From Ahniella affigens (GTDB lineage Bacteria > Pseudomonadota > Gammaproteobacteria > Xanthomonadales > Ahniellaceae), in the NCBI RefSeq assembly GCF_003015185.1, contig NZ_CP027860.1:434001-498000 (forward strand): a stretch of DNA of 64,000 nt, written 5' to 3'. The position numbers were made by a program, and so were the translations under genes. Numbering within the stretch: position 1 is the stretch's first letter; every line of letters begins with the position of its first letter. Of the stretch, positions 38,066 through 47,754 are shown piece after piece. The notes under the pieces are model-generated. The model saw only the letters and a list, made by a program, of their open reading frames with translations, was not told the origin of the DNA and did not search any database.

Positions 38066-39883
38066 ATGCATGATCTCAGTTGGATGCACCAGGCCTTGCT
38101 GCTGCTTGCCGCAGTGGTGGTGGCGGTGCCGATTTTCACCCGCCTGAAACTGGGCGCGGTGCTCGCGTATCTGGTCGCTGGTGCGTTGCTCGGACCAACC
38201 GCCCTGGCGCTGGTCGAACACTCCGAGCAGCAGGCACAGGTGGCTGAACTCGGCGTCGTGCTGCTGATGTTTCTGGTGGGTCTGGAACTCTCGCCAGCGC
38301 GACTTTGGTTGATGCGGCGGGCTGTCTTTGGCATGGGGGCCGCGCAATTTGTGCTGACCACCCTGGTGCTCAGCATCTTGGCGCTGTTGGCTGGGTTCGA
38401 TTGGAAAACCGCGCTGGTCGCTGGCGGGGCGCTGAGTTTGTCGTCCACGGCGATTGGCGTGCAATTGCTGGCCGAGCGCAAGCAGATCGGCGACCCGCAC
38501 GGCCGCAACAGCCTCGGGATTTTGTTGTTCCAGGATCTGGCCGCCATTCCGGCGCTGGCGGTCATTCCGCTGCTGGGCGCTGCTGCCGGCCCCGATGCCG
38601 GATTCTCCTGGCTTGGGTTTGGCAAGGCGATTGCGAGCGTCGCCGCGGTCGTCGTATTCGGTCGGTATCTGGTCCGGCCGCTATTTCGGATCGCCGCGCA
38701 ATCAAAAAGTGTCGAAGTGTTCTCGGCTGCGACCTTGTTTGTCGCGCTGGGCACGGCGTGGATCACAGGGCTCGCCGGGTTGTCGATGGCGCTCGGTGCT
38801 TTTCTGGCCGGCATTCTGCTGGCGGACTCGGAATACCGACACGAGGTGGAGTCGCATCTCGAACCGTTCAAAGGGCTGCTGCTTGGCTTGTTCTTCCTGA
38901 GCGTCGGCATGTCAGTAGATTGGTTGCTCGTGCTCGCAAACTGGCTCCAGGTTTTGCTGGGGGTAGTCCTGCTGGTGCTCGTCAAAGGTGCGATCTTGGT
39001 TCTGCTGGGACGCCTGCTCGCACGAATGGCAAAGCGCGACAGTCTGCGGATGGCGGCGTATATCTCGCAGGGCGGCGAGTTCGCGTTCGTGCTGCTGGCG
39101 TTGGCCGCGCAAACCGGTGTGATGCCTGCGAGTGAGCGGGACTTGCTATCGGCGTCCATCGTCTTGTCTATGGCCGTGACACCCATCCTCGTGATCCTGG
39201 TGGAGCGCTGGACCGTGCATCTGGATGCAACCCAGAGTCGCCAGTACGACGAGGTACCAGAGCACGAACATCCGCGGGTCGTGATTGCCGGATTCGGGCG
39301 CGTTGGCCAAATCGTTGGTCGTGTCCTGCGTGCCAGCCGCATCCCGTTTCTCGCGTTGGAGCAGAGCGTGGAGCAGGTCGAGCTGTCGCGACGTTTTGGC
39401 AGCTTGATCTACTACGGCGACCCAAGCCGCCCAGAGACCTTGCGCGCAGCGCGGCTGGAGCACGCCGAGGTATTTGTGCTGGCGATGGACAACCCGGATG
39501 AAAGTGTGCGCATCGCCAAGTTGGTCAAACGCCTGTATCCCCATGTGAAGATCCTCGCCCGCGCACGCAATCGTCGCCACGTGTTTGGCCTTTGGGAAGC
39601 GGAAGTCGACGTCGTGACCCGCGAGACGTTTCACTCCAGCCTGAAAATGGCCAGGCGCACGTTGAGTCTGCTCGGGATGGACGAGGATCGCGCTGGGCTC
39701 CGCGTCGAGCGGTTCAGGCAACACGACGAGTCGATCCTGAAAGCCCAGTTCCAGATGCGGAACGACGAAGCGCAAATGATTCAAAGCACTCGCGAAGCCT
39801 TGGTTGAATTGCAGCAGATCTTCGAGGCCGACGAGGTGGATCAGGCGGAAAGTGACGTTGTGGCATCCCGCTCGACCATGTAG
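38066..39883 (+). CDS. Kef-type CPA2 cation/proton antiporter with TrkA-N domain
   Basis: The 605-residue protein has about 12 membrane segments through residue ~375 and the GLELSP, SLSSTAIGVQLL and GRNSLGILLFQDLAAIP motifs of CPA2 antiporters. A cytoplasmic Rossmann domain follows (VVIAGFGRVGQIVGRV, about 395-510). KefB/KefC proteins exchange K+ for H+ under glutathione control. The C-terminal tail resembles them, but a substrate cannot be fixed. The ATG at 38066 is the standard start; a GTG 60 bases upstream is open in frame. Confidence 0.9.
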   Translation: MHDLSWMHQALLLLAAVVVAVPIFTRLKLGAVLAYLVAGALLGPTALALVEHSEQQAQVAELGVVLLMFLVGLELSPARLWLMRRAVFGMGAAQFVLTTLVLSILALLAGFDWKTALVAGGALSLSSTAIGVQLLAERKQIGDPHGRNSLGILLFQDLAAIPALAVIPLLGAAAGPDAGFSWLGFGKAIASVAAVVVFGRYLVRPLFRIAAQSKSVEVFSAATLFVALGTAWITGLAGLSMALGAFLAGILLADSEYRHEVESHLEPFKGLLLGLFFLSVGMSVDWLLVLANWLQVLLGVVLLVLVKGAILVLLGRLLARMAKRDSLRMAAYISQGGEFAFVLLALAAQTGVMPASERDLLSASIVLSMAVTPILVILVERWTVHLDATQSRQYDEVPEHEHPRVVIAGFGRVGQIVGRVLRASRIPFLALEQSVEQVELSRRFGSLIYYGDPSRPETLRAARLEHAEVFVLAMDNPDESVRIAKLVKRLYPHVKILARARNRRHVFGLWEAEVDVVTRETFHSSLKMARRTLSLLGMDEDRAGLRVERFRQHDESILKAQFQMRNDEAQMIQSTREALVELQQIFEADEVDQAESDVVASRSTM

Positions 39884-40190
39884 CCAGCGTCTGGACCGAA
39901 TCGGCATGGCGGGTCAGGCCCGGCCTGAAACCGGTGCTTGGCCGGAAAAGGCGCTGTTTAGCCGAACGCTAGCGCGCCGTTTTGGGTGGTGCGCCTCGCA
40001 GCCGTAGGGAATGCCGCACCAGTTCGACGCCGCCCAAACCACAGAACTTTGACGCTTCGTCGCCGTGACTGATGGCACAGTGCTGAGCGTAAGTCCCTGA
40101 TTGTTCAACGGTTGGCTGATTGGGATTTTCCTATGCCGGTCTTGGCCGGTTAACATTGGTGTCTCGCTGAAAATTGCCCCGGGAGGCGTC
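39884..40190. other. Gene-free interval before the S9 peptidase
   Basis: 307 bases with no convincing gene on either strand. No clear terminator for the antiporter gene was seen. It presumably holds the promoter of the peptidase gene, but no good -35/-10 pair stands out. Confidence 0.5.
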
Positions 40191-42158
40191 ATGAAGTTGT
40201 TTAGAAGTCTTATTTGCCTGATTTTCTTGTTGACCGGCGTCGTTCATGCCGAACAGATCCCGCTCCGGGAGTTCTTTGAGCATCGCCAGTTCGTCGGGAT
40301 GCAGATTTCGCCGGATGGCCAGAATGTCGCCTTCACGTACGAAGAAGGCACCGAGGTCAAGCTCGCGGTCATGAGTCTTGAGCAGAAGAAGATTCTGTCC
40401 AGTTTCTCGTTTGGCGATCAGATGCACGTGCTGAACTTCTTCTGGGGCAATAACGAGCGCGTGGTGATGTCGGTCGGCAAGATCACCGGCAACCTCGACA
40501 ATTTGGGCCGCCCGACGCATCTTTATGCTGCGAATCTCGATGGCAGCAAGCGTCAACAGATCTTCGAGATGCAGCGCTCCGGGTATCGGTTGCTGAACCG
40601 CCTGGTTGGCGACGACCGGCACATCCTGATCGCCAAGCGCCACGCTTTCGATGGCGGTACCGAGCGTGTACACAAGTTGGACATCTATACGGGTGATCTC
40701 CAGTTCCTGGCGTCCGAACAGCCGGAGCTTTACAACCCGTATTCAGTCATCGCCGACAACGCCGGCAAGGTGCGTGTGGCGGTTGAGTTTGTTGAAGGTA
40801 AGGATATTGATAGCCACCAAACGGTGATTCATGTCCGCAAAGGTGATGTTTGGGAGAAGCTGAGCCTCAAGTCCGAGCGCAAGCAACCACAGTTCGAAGG
40901 CATCGGCTTTTCGGCCGACAACAAAATTGCGTACTTCGCCTCTGACTTCGACATGGCCACCAACGCGCGCATGGGCGTGTTCTCGTACGATTTTGGCACC
41001 GACGAATTCAAGCTGATTCATCGCGATGACGAAGTCGATATCACCCAGGGCATCTACGGCCACAATGGTGACGTGCTCGGCGTTTATGCCGATAAGGGTC
41101 GCGGTGAGCGGCTCTATTTCACCAACAAAGCCGAAGATTCGGTTTTCATCCAATCCGTCGAGCTCGCGTTCAAGGGGCAGGACGTCGCGATCGGTTCGTT
41201 TACTCAAGATGGCAAACGGGCGATTGCCTATGTTCGCTCCGACCGGAATCCAGGCGAGTTCTATTTGTTTGACGTTGCCACGATGAAGGCCAAGTTCTTG
41301 GCGGCGTCGCTGCCCAAACTCAAGGCGGACCAATTGGCCGAGATGGAGCCGGTGACGATTACGGCGCGCGATGGTCTGAAACTGCATGCCATGCTGACCC
41401 GCCCGAAAGACAAGAAGACGGGCCTGCCTTTGATCGTCAACGTGCACGGTGGTCCGTTCGGTCCTTACGACAGCTGGGGCTATGATCCGGAAGCGCAGTT
41501 CTTCGCCAGCCGTGGTTATGCCACGCTGCAGATCAACTATCGTGGTTCGGGCAATCGCGGCAAAGACTTCATGGATATGGGGCGCCGCCAATGGGGCCTT
41601 AAGATGCAGGACGACGTGACCGATGGCACCAAGTGGGCTATTGAGCAGGGCATCACGGATGCTGATCACATCTGCATCTACGGCGGTAGCTACGGCGGTT
41701 ATGCCACGCTTGCTGGTGTTGAGAAGGAGCCCGACCTGTACAAGTGCGGCGTTGGCTACGTGGGTGTCTACGACATGGTGTGGTTCCGCGAAGGCGATAA
41801 CTCCGATGGCGACCGCGGTGGTTCCGAGCAAAAGAAGATGATGAACCAGTGGATGAGCGCCTACGTCGGCGACGACAAAGATGCGCTGCGCGCGGTATCG
41901 CCGGTGCACAACGTCAGCAAGATCAAGGCTGATCTGTTCCTGGTTCACGGCAGCAACGACGTGCGCGTGCCAATCGGCCACTTCTATCGCCTGAAGAAAG
42001 CGCTGGATGCCATCAAGTACCCGTACGAAGAACTGGTTCGCCCGGAAGGTCACGGCTTCTACCAGGTCGATAACCGAGTCGATCTGTATACGAAGATGTT
42101 CGACTTTATCGACGCCCGGATCGGTGCGAGTGCGAAGAAGAAAACCGCTGCCAACTGA
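40191..42158 (+). CDS. Secreted S9 family prolyl-oligopeptidase-like serine peptidase
   Basis: The 655-residue precursor has a signal peptide (MKLFRSLICLIFLLTGVVHA). An N-terminal beta-propeller (about 30-370) precedes an alpha/beta-hydrolase domain with S500 (YGGSYGGYATL), D590 (HGSNDVRVP) and H621 (EGHGF). All three catalytic residues are in S9 order, so it should cleave oligopeptides in the periplasm. GGGAGG stands five bases before the ATG. It is followed by a terminator and is monocistronic. Confidence 0.93.
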   Translation: MKLFRSLICLIFLLTGVVHAEQIPLREFFEHRQFVGMQISPDGQNVAFTYEEGTEVKLAVMSLEQKKILSSFSFGDQMHVLNFFWGNNERVVMSVGKITGNLDNLGRPTHLYAANLDGSKRQQIFEMQRSGYRLLNRLVGDDRHILIAKRHAFDGGTERVHKLDIYTGDLQFLASEQPELYNPYSVIADNAGKVRVAVEFVEGKDIDSHQTVIHVRKGDVWEKLSLKSERKQPQFEGIGFSADNKIAYFASDFDMATNARMGVFSYDFGTDEFKLIHRDDEVDITQGIYGHNGDVLGVYADKGRGERLYFTNKAEDSVFIQSVELAFKGQDVAIGSFTQDGKRAIAYVRSDRNPGEFYLFDVATMKAKFLAASLPKLKADQLAEMEPVTITARDGLKLHAMLTRPKDKKTGLPLIVNVHGGPFGPYDSWGYDPEAQFFASRGYATLQINYRGSGNRGKDFMDMGRRQWGLKMQDDVTDGTKWAIEQGITDADHICIYGGSYGGYATLAGVEKEPDLYKCGVGYVGVYDMVWFREGDNSDGDRGGSEQKKMMNQWMSAYVGDDKDALRAVSPVHNVSKIKADLFLVHGSNDVRVPIGHFYRLKKALDAIKYPYEELVRPEGHGFYQVDNRVDLYTKMFDFIDARIGASAKKKTAAN

Positions 42159-42185
42159 TTGGCATCGCGATCGCGACCGAGATGA

Positions 42186-42216
42186 CAACGCCGGCCCTGC
42201 GCCGGCGTTGTTGTTT
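42186..42216 (+). terminator. Terminator after the S9 peptidase
   Basis: CAACGCCGGC and GCCGGCGTTG pair around a five-base loop, followed by TTGTTT, 27 bases after the stop. Confidence 0.8.
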
Positions 42217-42274
42217 GGACCGTTGGCGTCTGAAGCGCTCGAGCGCTATCGTTTGTCAATAGGAGGTGCTCAGT

Positions 42275-42703
42275 ATGAACAGCGATCAAAACCCTGCCAT
42301 TCGCCAAGCGATCGTATTGGGACCAGGTGGCGGACGTTCGTATCCGATGGGCCGCTTGGATGCCATCTTCAAAGCCGACGGGGCGGAGTCGGCCAATCGG
42401 TATTCCATTTCCGAATGGTGGCTGGAGCCGCGGACGCGCGGGCCTGGCGCGCATCGACATGACGAAGACGATGTCTTTTATGTGCTGGAGGGGACCATGA
42501 GCTTCCTGCTCGCGGACCGCTGGATCGATGCCGACCGGGGCACATTGGTGCTCGTCCCCGGCGGTACGGTGCACGACTTTGAAAACCGCTCCGATGTTCG
42601 CGCTGGGGTCCTGAATGTCTCAGTACCTGGCGGGTTCGAGCCAGAAATGCCGGCGATCGCGCAGTGGTTTCGCGAGCGCCCGGCAAACGAGTCCGAAATC
42701 TGA
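42275..42703 (+). CDS. Cupin-domain protein
   Basis: The 142-residue single cupin has the metal-binding motif 1 GAHRHDEDDVFYVLEGTMSF and motif 2 around VLVPGGTVHDFEN. Such proteins range from oxygenases to small-molecule binders, so the function is open. AGGAGGT precedes the ATG by eight bases. A convergent SnoaL-like gene follows. Confidence 0.85.
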   Translation: MNSDQNPAIRQAIVLGPGGGRSYPMGRLDAIFKADGAESANRYSISEWWLEPRTRGPGAHRHDEDDVFYVLEGTMSFLLADRWIDADRGTLVLVPGGTVHDFENRSDVRAGVLNVSVPGGFEPEMPAIAQWFRERPANESEI

Positions 42704-42738
42704 GTGCCGTTCGATGGCGCCTGAATCGTTCGTCCCCA

Positions 42739-43140
42739 TCAAGGGCTGCACGCACGGCTTTGCGTCAAGGTATCGATCCGATGCCGGAACCGGGAGACCT
42801 TGCCGTTCGCGTCGAAATGCCATAAGTGCACTTCGTCGCGTTCTTGGACGCGCTTGCCCGTGCGCTTGACGACGAACGCAATGTCGACGAGACCCACTGC
42901 GAGTTGGGCATCGCCGAGTATGCGGGTGACTTGAAAGGACTGAATGTCCATCGTGTTGCCGAGCTCTTGAAAAAAGCGCTGGGCGCCGTCCTTGCCGCGC
43001 CGCGGTTGCAGCCAGGGGACGTCTGAATCGGGCGCATCGTATTCCCATTCGATGTCGTCGGAAAGTTGCGACAGAATAAAGTCGACGTCGCCGCGACCGA
43101 ACGCTGCATAGATGGCTTGAACGGTATCAATGGTATGCAT
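42739..43140 (-). CDS. SnoaL/NTF2-like protein
   Basis: The 133-residue protein has the NTF2-like pattern: an initial helix (VQAIYAAFGRGDVDFILSQLSDDIEWEY), a middle GKDGAQRFFQELG, and the sheet ending in EVHLWHFDANGKVSRFRH. This fold includes isomerases and stress-related proteins; no catalytic residues can be assigned. GGGGAA precedes the ATG. Convergent with the cupin gene. Confidence 0.8.
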   Translation of the reverse strand: MHTIDTVQAIYAAFGRGDVDFILSQLSDDIEWEYDAPDSDVPWLQPRRGKDGAQRFFQELGNTMDIQSFQVTRILGDAQLAVGLVDIAFVVKRTGKRVQERDEVHLWHFDANGKVSRFRHRIDTLTQSRACSP

Positions 43141-43690
43141 GAGGGTTCCCCGTTTGTATCGTTGCCGTGACGCCGGTGGTCCGGCGCGCCTGGTGTCAAT
43201 ACGAGCGCACCAGCCAGTTGGATGCAGGGACTGTTTCTTGTGGGTTGGGCTGCAGTCGCGAACAGGGCTTGCAGTGGGCTTGGTTTGGGCCTGAAGGCCG
43301 TCCTACATTTGAAATGGATGCCAGGGGTGGACGCTTGCAGTTCCGGCCGAAACTGCCGAGTGACACGCCGACGATAGTTGTAGACGCACGTTTGGGGTTG
43401 CAATTGCGTTCGGCCGCAATGTCGCGTTCCGAATGTGTTGCGAACGCGTCTCTTGCCTGTCGGGCTAATGCCGGGTGGTAGGTGATCGTCTGTGGTGCCA
43501 TGGGGTCGCCTGCTCCTGCTCCTGAACCTTGCACAGACTCCGATCAACGCATGCGATCGAGGTGATTCACTGCCTCGGGCGCGGCTTGAACCACGCAGCA
43601 GGCGAATCCCGCAATTTCCTTAAAGTATTGAGCTTGAGTTGCGCTCACCATTCGCATGGAGTGTGCCGTCCGTGCGGACAAGGAGTGTCA
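43141..43690. other. Gene-free interval with one REP-like palindrome
   Basis: 550 bases between the SnoaL-like and AraC genes with no supported gene. A REP-like GGGCCTGAAGGCCGTCCTACA lies at 43288-43308, related to the palindromes at 6031 and 6161. CGCCGG-TGGT-CCGGCG at 43171-43186 forms a short hairpin near the SnoaL start. Confidence 0.45.
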
Positions 43691-44656
43691 ATGTGGCTCC
43701 ATGAGAAAGTTCTAACCCGAGCCGAAGTCTGGGAATGTCCCACTGGTGAACGCTTGATCCCGCGCCTGGGAATCATGGTCTTGGGACGTGGCGCGTCCCT
43801 GGCCTTGCCAATCGGTTGGCTTGGCGTCGTGATCAACTTGCGCGGTTGTGCCCGCGTATCGAGCGAGATTGGTCTGCTGAGCCTAACGGGGCGAAAGTGG
43901 TTGGTGACCGATCCCGACCTGCCTACTCACGTGCAGTCGGCCCGCCTCGGTCTCACCATTGTCATCGCAACCAATCCACCGGCCCGGCGCCAGATGCGAG
44001 TCGAAAACCGGCTACTGCCCGGAATCGGCGCCTTGCCCAAGGATCTGGCCCAGATGTTGGTGACGCAATTGCGAAACAGTAAGGCGCCAGCACAAGCCTT
44101 TTGGCAACGCGATCATCAGGTTCAGAGTGTGATCGAATGCCTCGAACATGCCCAGCGCCCGATTTTTTCGCGACTATCGCGCGTGCCTGGCAAATCCCGC
44201 CTGGCGCGTGTAAGAACGCTGGCCCGATTGCAGCGGGCCAGCCTCTATGCGGCCTGCAATACCGACCGACCGGTGCGAGTTGCCGATATGGCCGGTTTGG
44301 CGCGGTTTTCGAGCTGGCACTTCTCTCGAACCTTTGCGCGCGTCTATGAGGCGACACCGCTGGAATTTCTGCAAGCCCTGCGTCTTGGCAATGCGCGCGA
44401 GTTGCTGTGTCGGCCAGATCTGTCGGCAGGTGAAGTTGCCAATGCCTGTGGGTTCGAAAACGCCAGTGCATTCGCACGAGCTTTTCGGCGGCGTTTCGGG
44501 CATGCCCCGAGTGAGATGCGAATGCGCAACGCCGAAAAGTGGCACACGGAGCAGGATGAAATCGCAAATCCGGACGCGCGGCAATCGACGCGTCTGCCTA
44601 TTTTTGACTGGTGCGATAACGCGCACTTAACAACTGGAGTCTATTCAAGATGCTAG
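43691..44656 (+). CDS. AraC family transcriptional regulator
   Basis: The 321-residue protein has an unrecognised N-terminal sensing domain and a C-terminal AraC double HTH. The first HTH reads VRVADMAGLARFSSWHFSRTF and the second LSAGEVANACGFENASAFARAF, ending FGHAPSEMR. The ATG at 43691 has AGGAG six bases before it; the frame is open 54 codons upstream. Its last seven bases overlap the start of the TonB-dependent receptor gene, so it probably regulates that gene. The C-terminal 38 residues after the HTH are low in conservation and overlie the shared 21-bp element. Confidence 0.85.
   Translation: MWLHEKVLTRAEVWECPTGERLIPRLGIMVLGRGASLALPIGWLGVVINLRGCARVSSEIGLLSLTGRKWLVTDPDLPTHVQSARLGLTIVIATNPPARRQMRVENRLLPGIGALPKDLAQMLVTQLRNSKAPAQAFWQRDHQVQSVIECLEHAQRPIFSRLSRVPGKSRLARVRTLARLQRASLYAACNTDRPVRVADMAGLARFSSWHFSRTFARVYEATPLEFLQALRLGNARELLCRPDLSAGEVANACGFENASAFARAFRRRFGHAPSEMRMRNAEKWHTEQDEIANPDARQSTRLPIFDWCDNAHLTTGVYSRC
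44611..44631 (+). promoter_or_regulatory. 21-bp element shared with the second TonB-dependent receptor
   Basis: It contains the palindrome GTGCG-ATAACG-CGCAC followed by TTAAC, and is identical over 21 bases to 62742-62762 on the minus strand. It ends 18 bases before the receptor start codon and lies inside the 3' end of the AraC gene. An operator or a leader hairpin near the ribosome binding site is possible. Confidence 0.6.
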
Positions 44657-47190
44657 ATAATCGATTGAGCCACTCGATCCGGCTCGCACTATTTGCGACG
44701 TTCGCGTCTCTGTCTGCCACCGCCCTTGCGCAGGACGACAATCCCGAGTCCGGTGAGCAAACCCTTGAAACCATCGTGGTGACCGGTTCGCGCATCAAGC
44801 GTGCCGACATTGAGGGTGCGTTGCCGATTCAAGTCATTGATCGCGCCCAGATCGATGCCTCGGGCGACGTCTCGGTGGCTGAACTGATGCGCGACTCCAC
44901 GTTTGCCTCGTTCGGCAACTTCCGGCCGCAATCCGGTTCGACCGGCCAGTCCACCTCGGACATTGATCTGCGCGGCTTGGGTTCGCAACGGACCCTGGTC
45001 CTGATCGACGGTCGGCGCGTCGCCAAGACGCCGTTCACGGGTGCGAATGCCAACTTGAATCTGATTCCCGTCAGTGCGATTGAGCGAATTGAGATTTTGT
45101 CTGATGGCGCATCGGCCATCTACGGTTCGGATGCCATTGGTGGTGTGGTGAACCTGATCACTCGCAAGGATTTCCAAGGCGCTGAGGTCAGCTATACCCG
45201 GGGCAATCCTTCGGTCCGTGGCGGTGATACCGAGGTAGGGTCCGCCTCGTTTGGCGCCTCTGGCGATCGCGGGCGCGTTCTGGCAACCGTCTCCTATAAC
45301 AAGCGTGGCATTGTATTCACGCGCGACCAGATTGGCGGTGACATTCTTGGCGTGTCGTTCTTCGGTAACAACTACCGTCTGCCGAATGCGGCGGGTACTG
45401 GCCCGGCGGGCGTCAATCTGCCGCTGCCGGGCTTCAACTGCTCGGGCAACAATTTCTACGAGACGAACCCTGGCGGCCCGGGCAACATCTGCTCGTTCAA
45501 TTTCAATGCGATTGCCGCCAATGACGCTTCAACCGACACCTCGGCGTTGTTCGTTTCTGGTGATTACCAGATCAACGATAACTGGTCGACCTACATGCAG
45601 GCGTCGGTTGCCCGGAACGAATCTTTTGGACGTTATGCACCCACCGCCGGTCAGGTCTTTGTGCCCGAAGGTTCGCCTAACGATCCGGTCCCCGGCGATA
45701 ATCTGGGCGCCTATGTTCGGCACCGCTTTGCCGCGGTCGGCCCGCGCGACGACACCACCGATGAGAACACCTACGATGTGCTGGTCGGATTCCGTGGACG
45801 CCTGGGAGAGACGGTTGATCTGGACGTCGGTGTGCGCCAGTTCGAGGACCAAGGCTACATTCTCGGCCACAACTACATTGTGCGTCGGCTTGCCGAAGCG
45901 GCGATTGCCGAAGGTCGATATGACTTGCGTGACCCCTTCGGTTCGGATCGTGAGACCCTGGACTCGATCTCTGCCACGATCAATCGCGACTCCCATTGGT
46001 ATAGCCGCGAGCTGTATGCCACCGCATCGTTCGAACTCTTTGAGATGGGCGGTGGTGCATCGTCGATGGCCGTAGGTGGCGAATGGCGATCCGAGGACTA
46101 CGCTGACATTTACGACTCGTTGCAGGCGTCGGGTGAGATCGAAGGTTCGGCAGGCAACTCTGCGGCGGGCACCCGATATGTGCGCAGCGCCTTCTTCGAA
46201 TGGCTGTTTCCGTTCAGCGATACTTTGGAGTTCACCGTCGCAGGGCGCTTCGATAAGTACTCTGACTATGGCTCTGACTTTGCTCCCAAAGTCGCCTTTC
46301 GCTGGCAGCCCATGGATCAACTGACCTTCCGCGGATCGTACGGTGCTGGTTACGCCGCGCCAAGTCTGCCGCAACTTTACACCTCGGCGGCCTTTTCAGC
46401 GGACTCAGTGATCGATCTCCGATCGTGCCAGGCAGTCGGTCGGACCGACTGTGCTGCCAACCCGCAGGTGCAGGTTGACGCTACGGTCATTTCAAACCCC
46501 GAACTGAAATCAGAGCAGTCGAAGCAGTACTCTTTTGGATTGGCCGCCGATCCCTTGGATTGGTTGAACCTGACCGTCGACTACTACCATACGCAGATCG
46601 ACGACACGATCACCAATGTCGGACCGCAGACTCTGGTCACTCGGCAGAATCTCGGGATTCCGTTACCAGCTGGCCTGTCGGTTCAGCGCGATCCCACCAC
46701 GGGCGCGATTGTGCTGATTGTCCGTGGCGCCACCAACGAAGGTGACCTCAAAACGAATGGCGTGGATTTCTCAATTGGCGCCAACTTCGAACTGGGCGCC
46801 TTTGGTACGCTGACTAGTCGCCTGCAAGGCACGAAGGTCTTGGGCTGGGAGCTGGATGGCACTGAGTTCGCAGGATCGTTTGGCGCACCGGACTTGCGAT
46901 TGGGGCTTAACAATACCTGGACCTTGGGCGACTGGTCGGTTGCCTTCAATTCCAATTTTATCGACGGCACCCCCGAGGATACGGTCTCGCCTGCGATTGG
47001 AGGCTATACCACGCACGATCTGCAGTTGGTCTGGAAGGCACCGTGGAATGCCACCCTCGCACTGGGTGCCACCAACATCGGCGACAAGTACCCGAGTCTG
47101 GACTCCGCATTTCAGGGCCGGCCGTGGAATTTCTACTTGTATGACGCTTACGGGCGCACCCCCTACGTTCGCTACACCCAAACGTTCTAA
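44650..47190 (+). CDS. TonB-dependent outer-membrane receptor
   Basis: The 846-residue precursor has a signal peptide (about 1-28), a TonB-box-like ETIVVTGSRIKR, and a plug domain with SDGASAIYGSDAIGGVVNL. A long beta-barrel follows, ending in a terminal Phe (YVRYTQTF) as needed for outer-membrane assembly. It takes up a ligand using TonB energy; the substrate is unknown. It is highly similar to the receptor at 60155-62722. The start overlaps the AraC gene. GGAG lies ten bases upstream. Confidence 0.94.
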   Translation: MLDNRLSHSIRLALFATFASLSATALAQDDNPESGEQTLETIVVTGSRIKRADIEGALPIQVIDRAQIDASGDVSVAELMRDSTFASFGNFRPQSGSTGQSTSDIDLRGLGSQRTLVLIDGRRVAKTPFTGANANLNLIPVSAIERIEILSDGASAIYGSDAIGGVVNLITRKDFQGAEVSYTRGNPSVRGGDTEVGSASFGASGDRGRVLATVSYNKRGIVFTRDQIGGDILGVSFFGNNYRLPNAAGTGPAGVNLPLPGFNCSGNNFYETNPGGPGNICSFNFNAIAANDASTDTSALFVSGDYQINDNWSTYMQASVARNESFGRYAPTAGQVFVPEGSPNDPVPGDNLGAYVRHRFAAVGPRDDTTDENTYDVLVGFRGRLGETVDLDVGVRQFEDQGYILGHNYIVRRLAEAAIAEGRYDLRDPFGSDRETLDSISATINRDSHWYSRELYATASFELFEMGGGASSMAVGGEWRSEDYADIYDSLQASGEIEGSAGNSAAGTRYVRSAFFEWLFPFSDTLEFTVAGRFDKYSDYGSDFAPKVAFRWQPMDQLTFRGSYGAGYAAPSLPQLYTSAAFSADSVIDLRSCQAVGRTDCAANPQVQVDATVISNPELKSEQSKQYSFGLAADPLDWLNLTVDYYHTQIDDTITNVGPQTLVTRQNLGIPLPAGLSVQRDPTTGAIVLIVRGATNEGDLKTNGVDFSIGANFELGAFGTLTSRLQGTKVLGWELDGTEFAGSFGAPDLRLGLNNTWTLGDWSVAFNSNFIDGTPEDTVSPAIGGYTTHDLQLVWKAPWNATLALGATNIGDKYPSLDSAFQGRPWNFYLYDAYGRTPYVRYTQTF

Positions 47191-47209
47191 TCCGAACGCC
47201 GATGCAAAT

Positions 47210-47235
47210 GAGGGCCGCCGTGGGCGGCCCTCTTC
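47210..47235 (+). terminator. Terminator after the first TonB-dependent receptor
   Basis: GAGGGCCGCC and GGCGGCCCTC pair around GTG and are followed by TTC, 20 bases after the stop. The U-run is short. Confidence 0.65.
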
Positions 47236-47754
47236 GCCGCATCAGGGTTGCACCGCATTTCGGTGGGCAATCGATAGCTTGCCGGCAGGCTGTGATGGCT
47301 ATCAAGCATAAGAAGGAACTTAGGCCCAAGCGGCACCTGAGCAGCCTCGATTTGCGGCGGCGCAAGTGTTTCCGATCATTGCAAGATCGGCAAAGTCTTG
47401 GCGCATGTTTGGAATCGCTGTTGTGCCGATAGCAGCGCTAACCGTGGCGCGCCGCTTCGTTCCGACACAAATTGCGCTGGCAACGGGTGTCCGTCAAAAG
47501 AATGCACCCGTATTGTGCCAGGCTTGCGCAAGCACAATGATTCTCAGGCGCGTCGTGCTCACCTGGCGTTTGGCCGGGGCGGTCATGGCCCATGGCGCGA
47601 CGACAGTGCGTGGCCAGATCGTTGTCCGATGATGCCGCCAACAACGGCAAACGGTACGCGCATGTTCGAAACGTGCCGCGCGCATCCCGCGCAATTAGGC
47701 TACGTCAGGGTTGGGCTTTGCGGACCGAGCCCCTGTCGGAAAAGGTATGAATCC
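47236..47754. other. Gene-free interval with a palindrome upstream of the second AraC gene
   Basis: 519 bases without a supported gene. The AraC frame is open through much of it, but no start there has a good ribosome site. ATTGTGC and GCACAAT (47512-47518 and 47532-47538) form an inverted repeat around the palindrome GCTTGCGCAAGC. This may be a regulator site for the AraC gene. Confidence 0.4.

Noticed and set aside
40743-42188. 481-codon minus-strand frame opposite the S9 peptidase
   Set aside because: The peptidase has the complete catalytic triad and signal peptide; the antisense frame has neither ribosome site nor recognisable motif.
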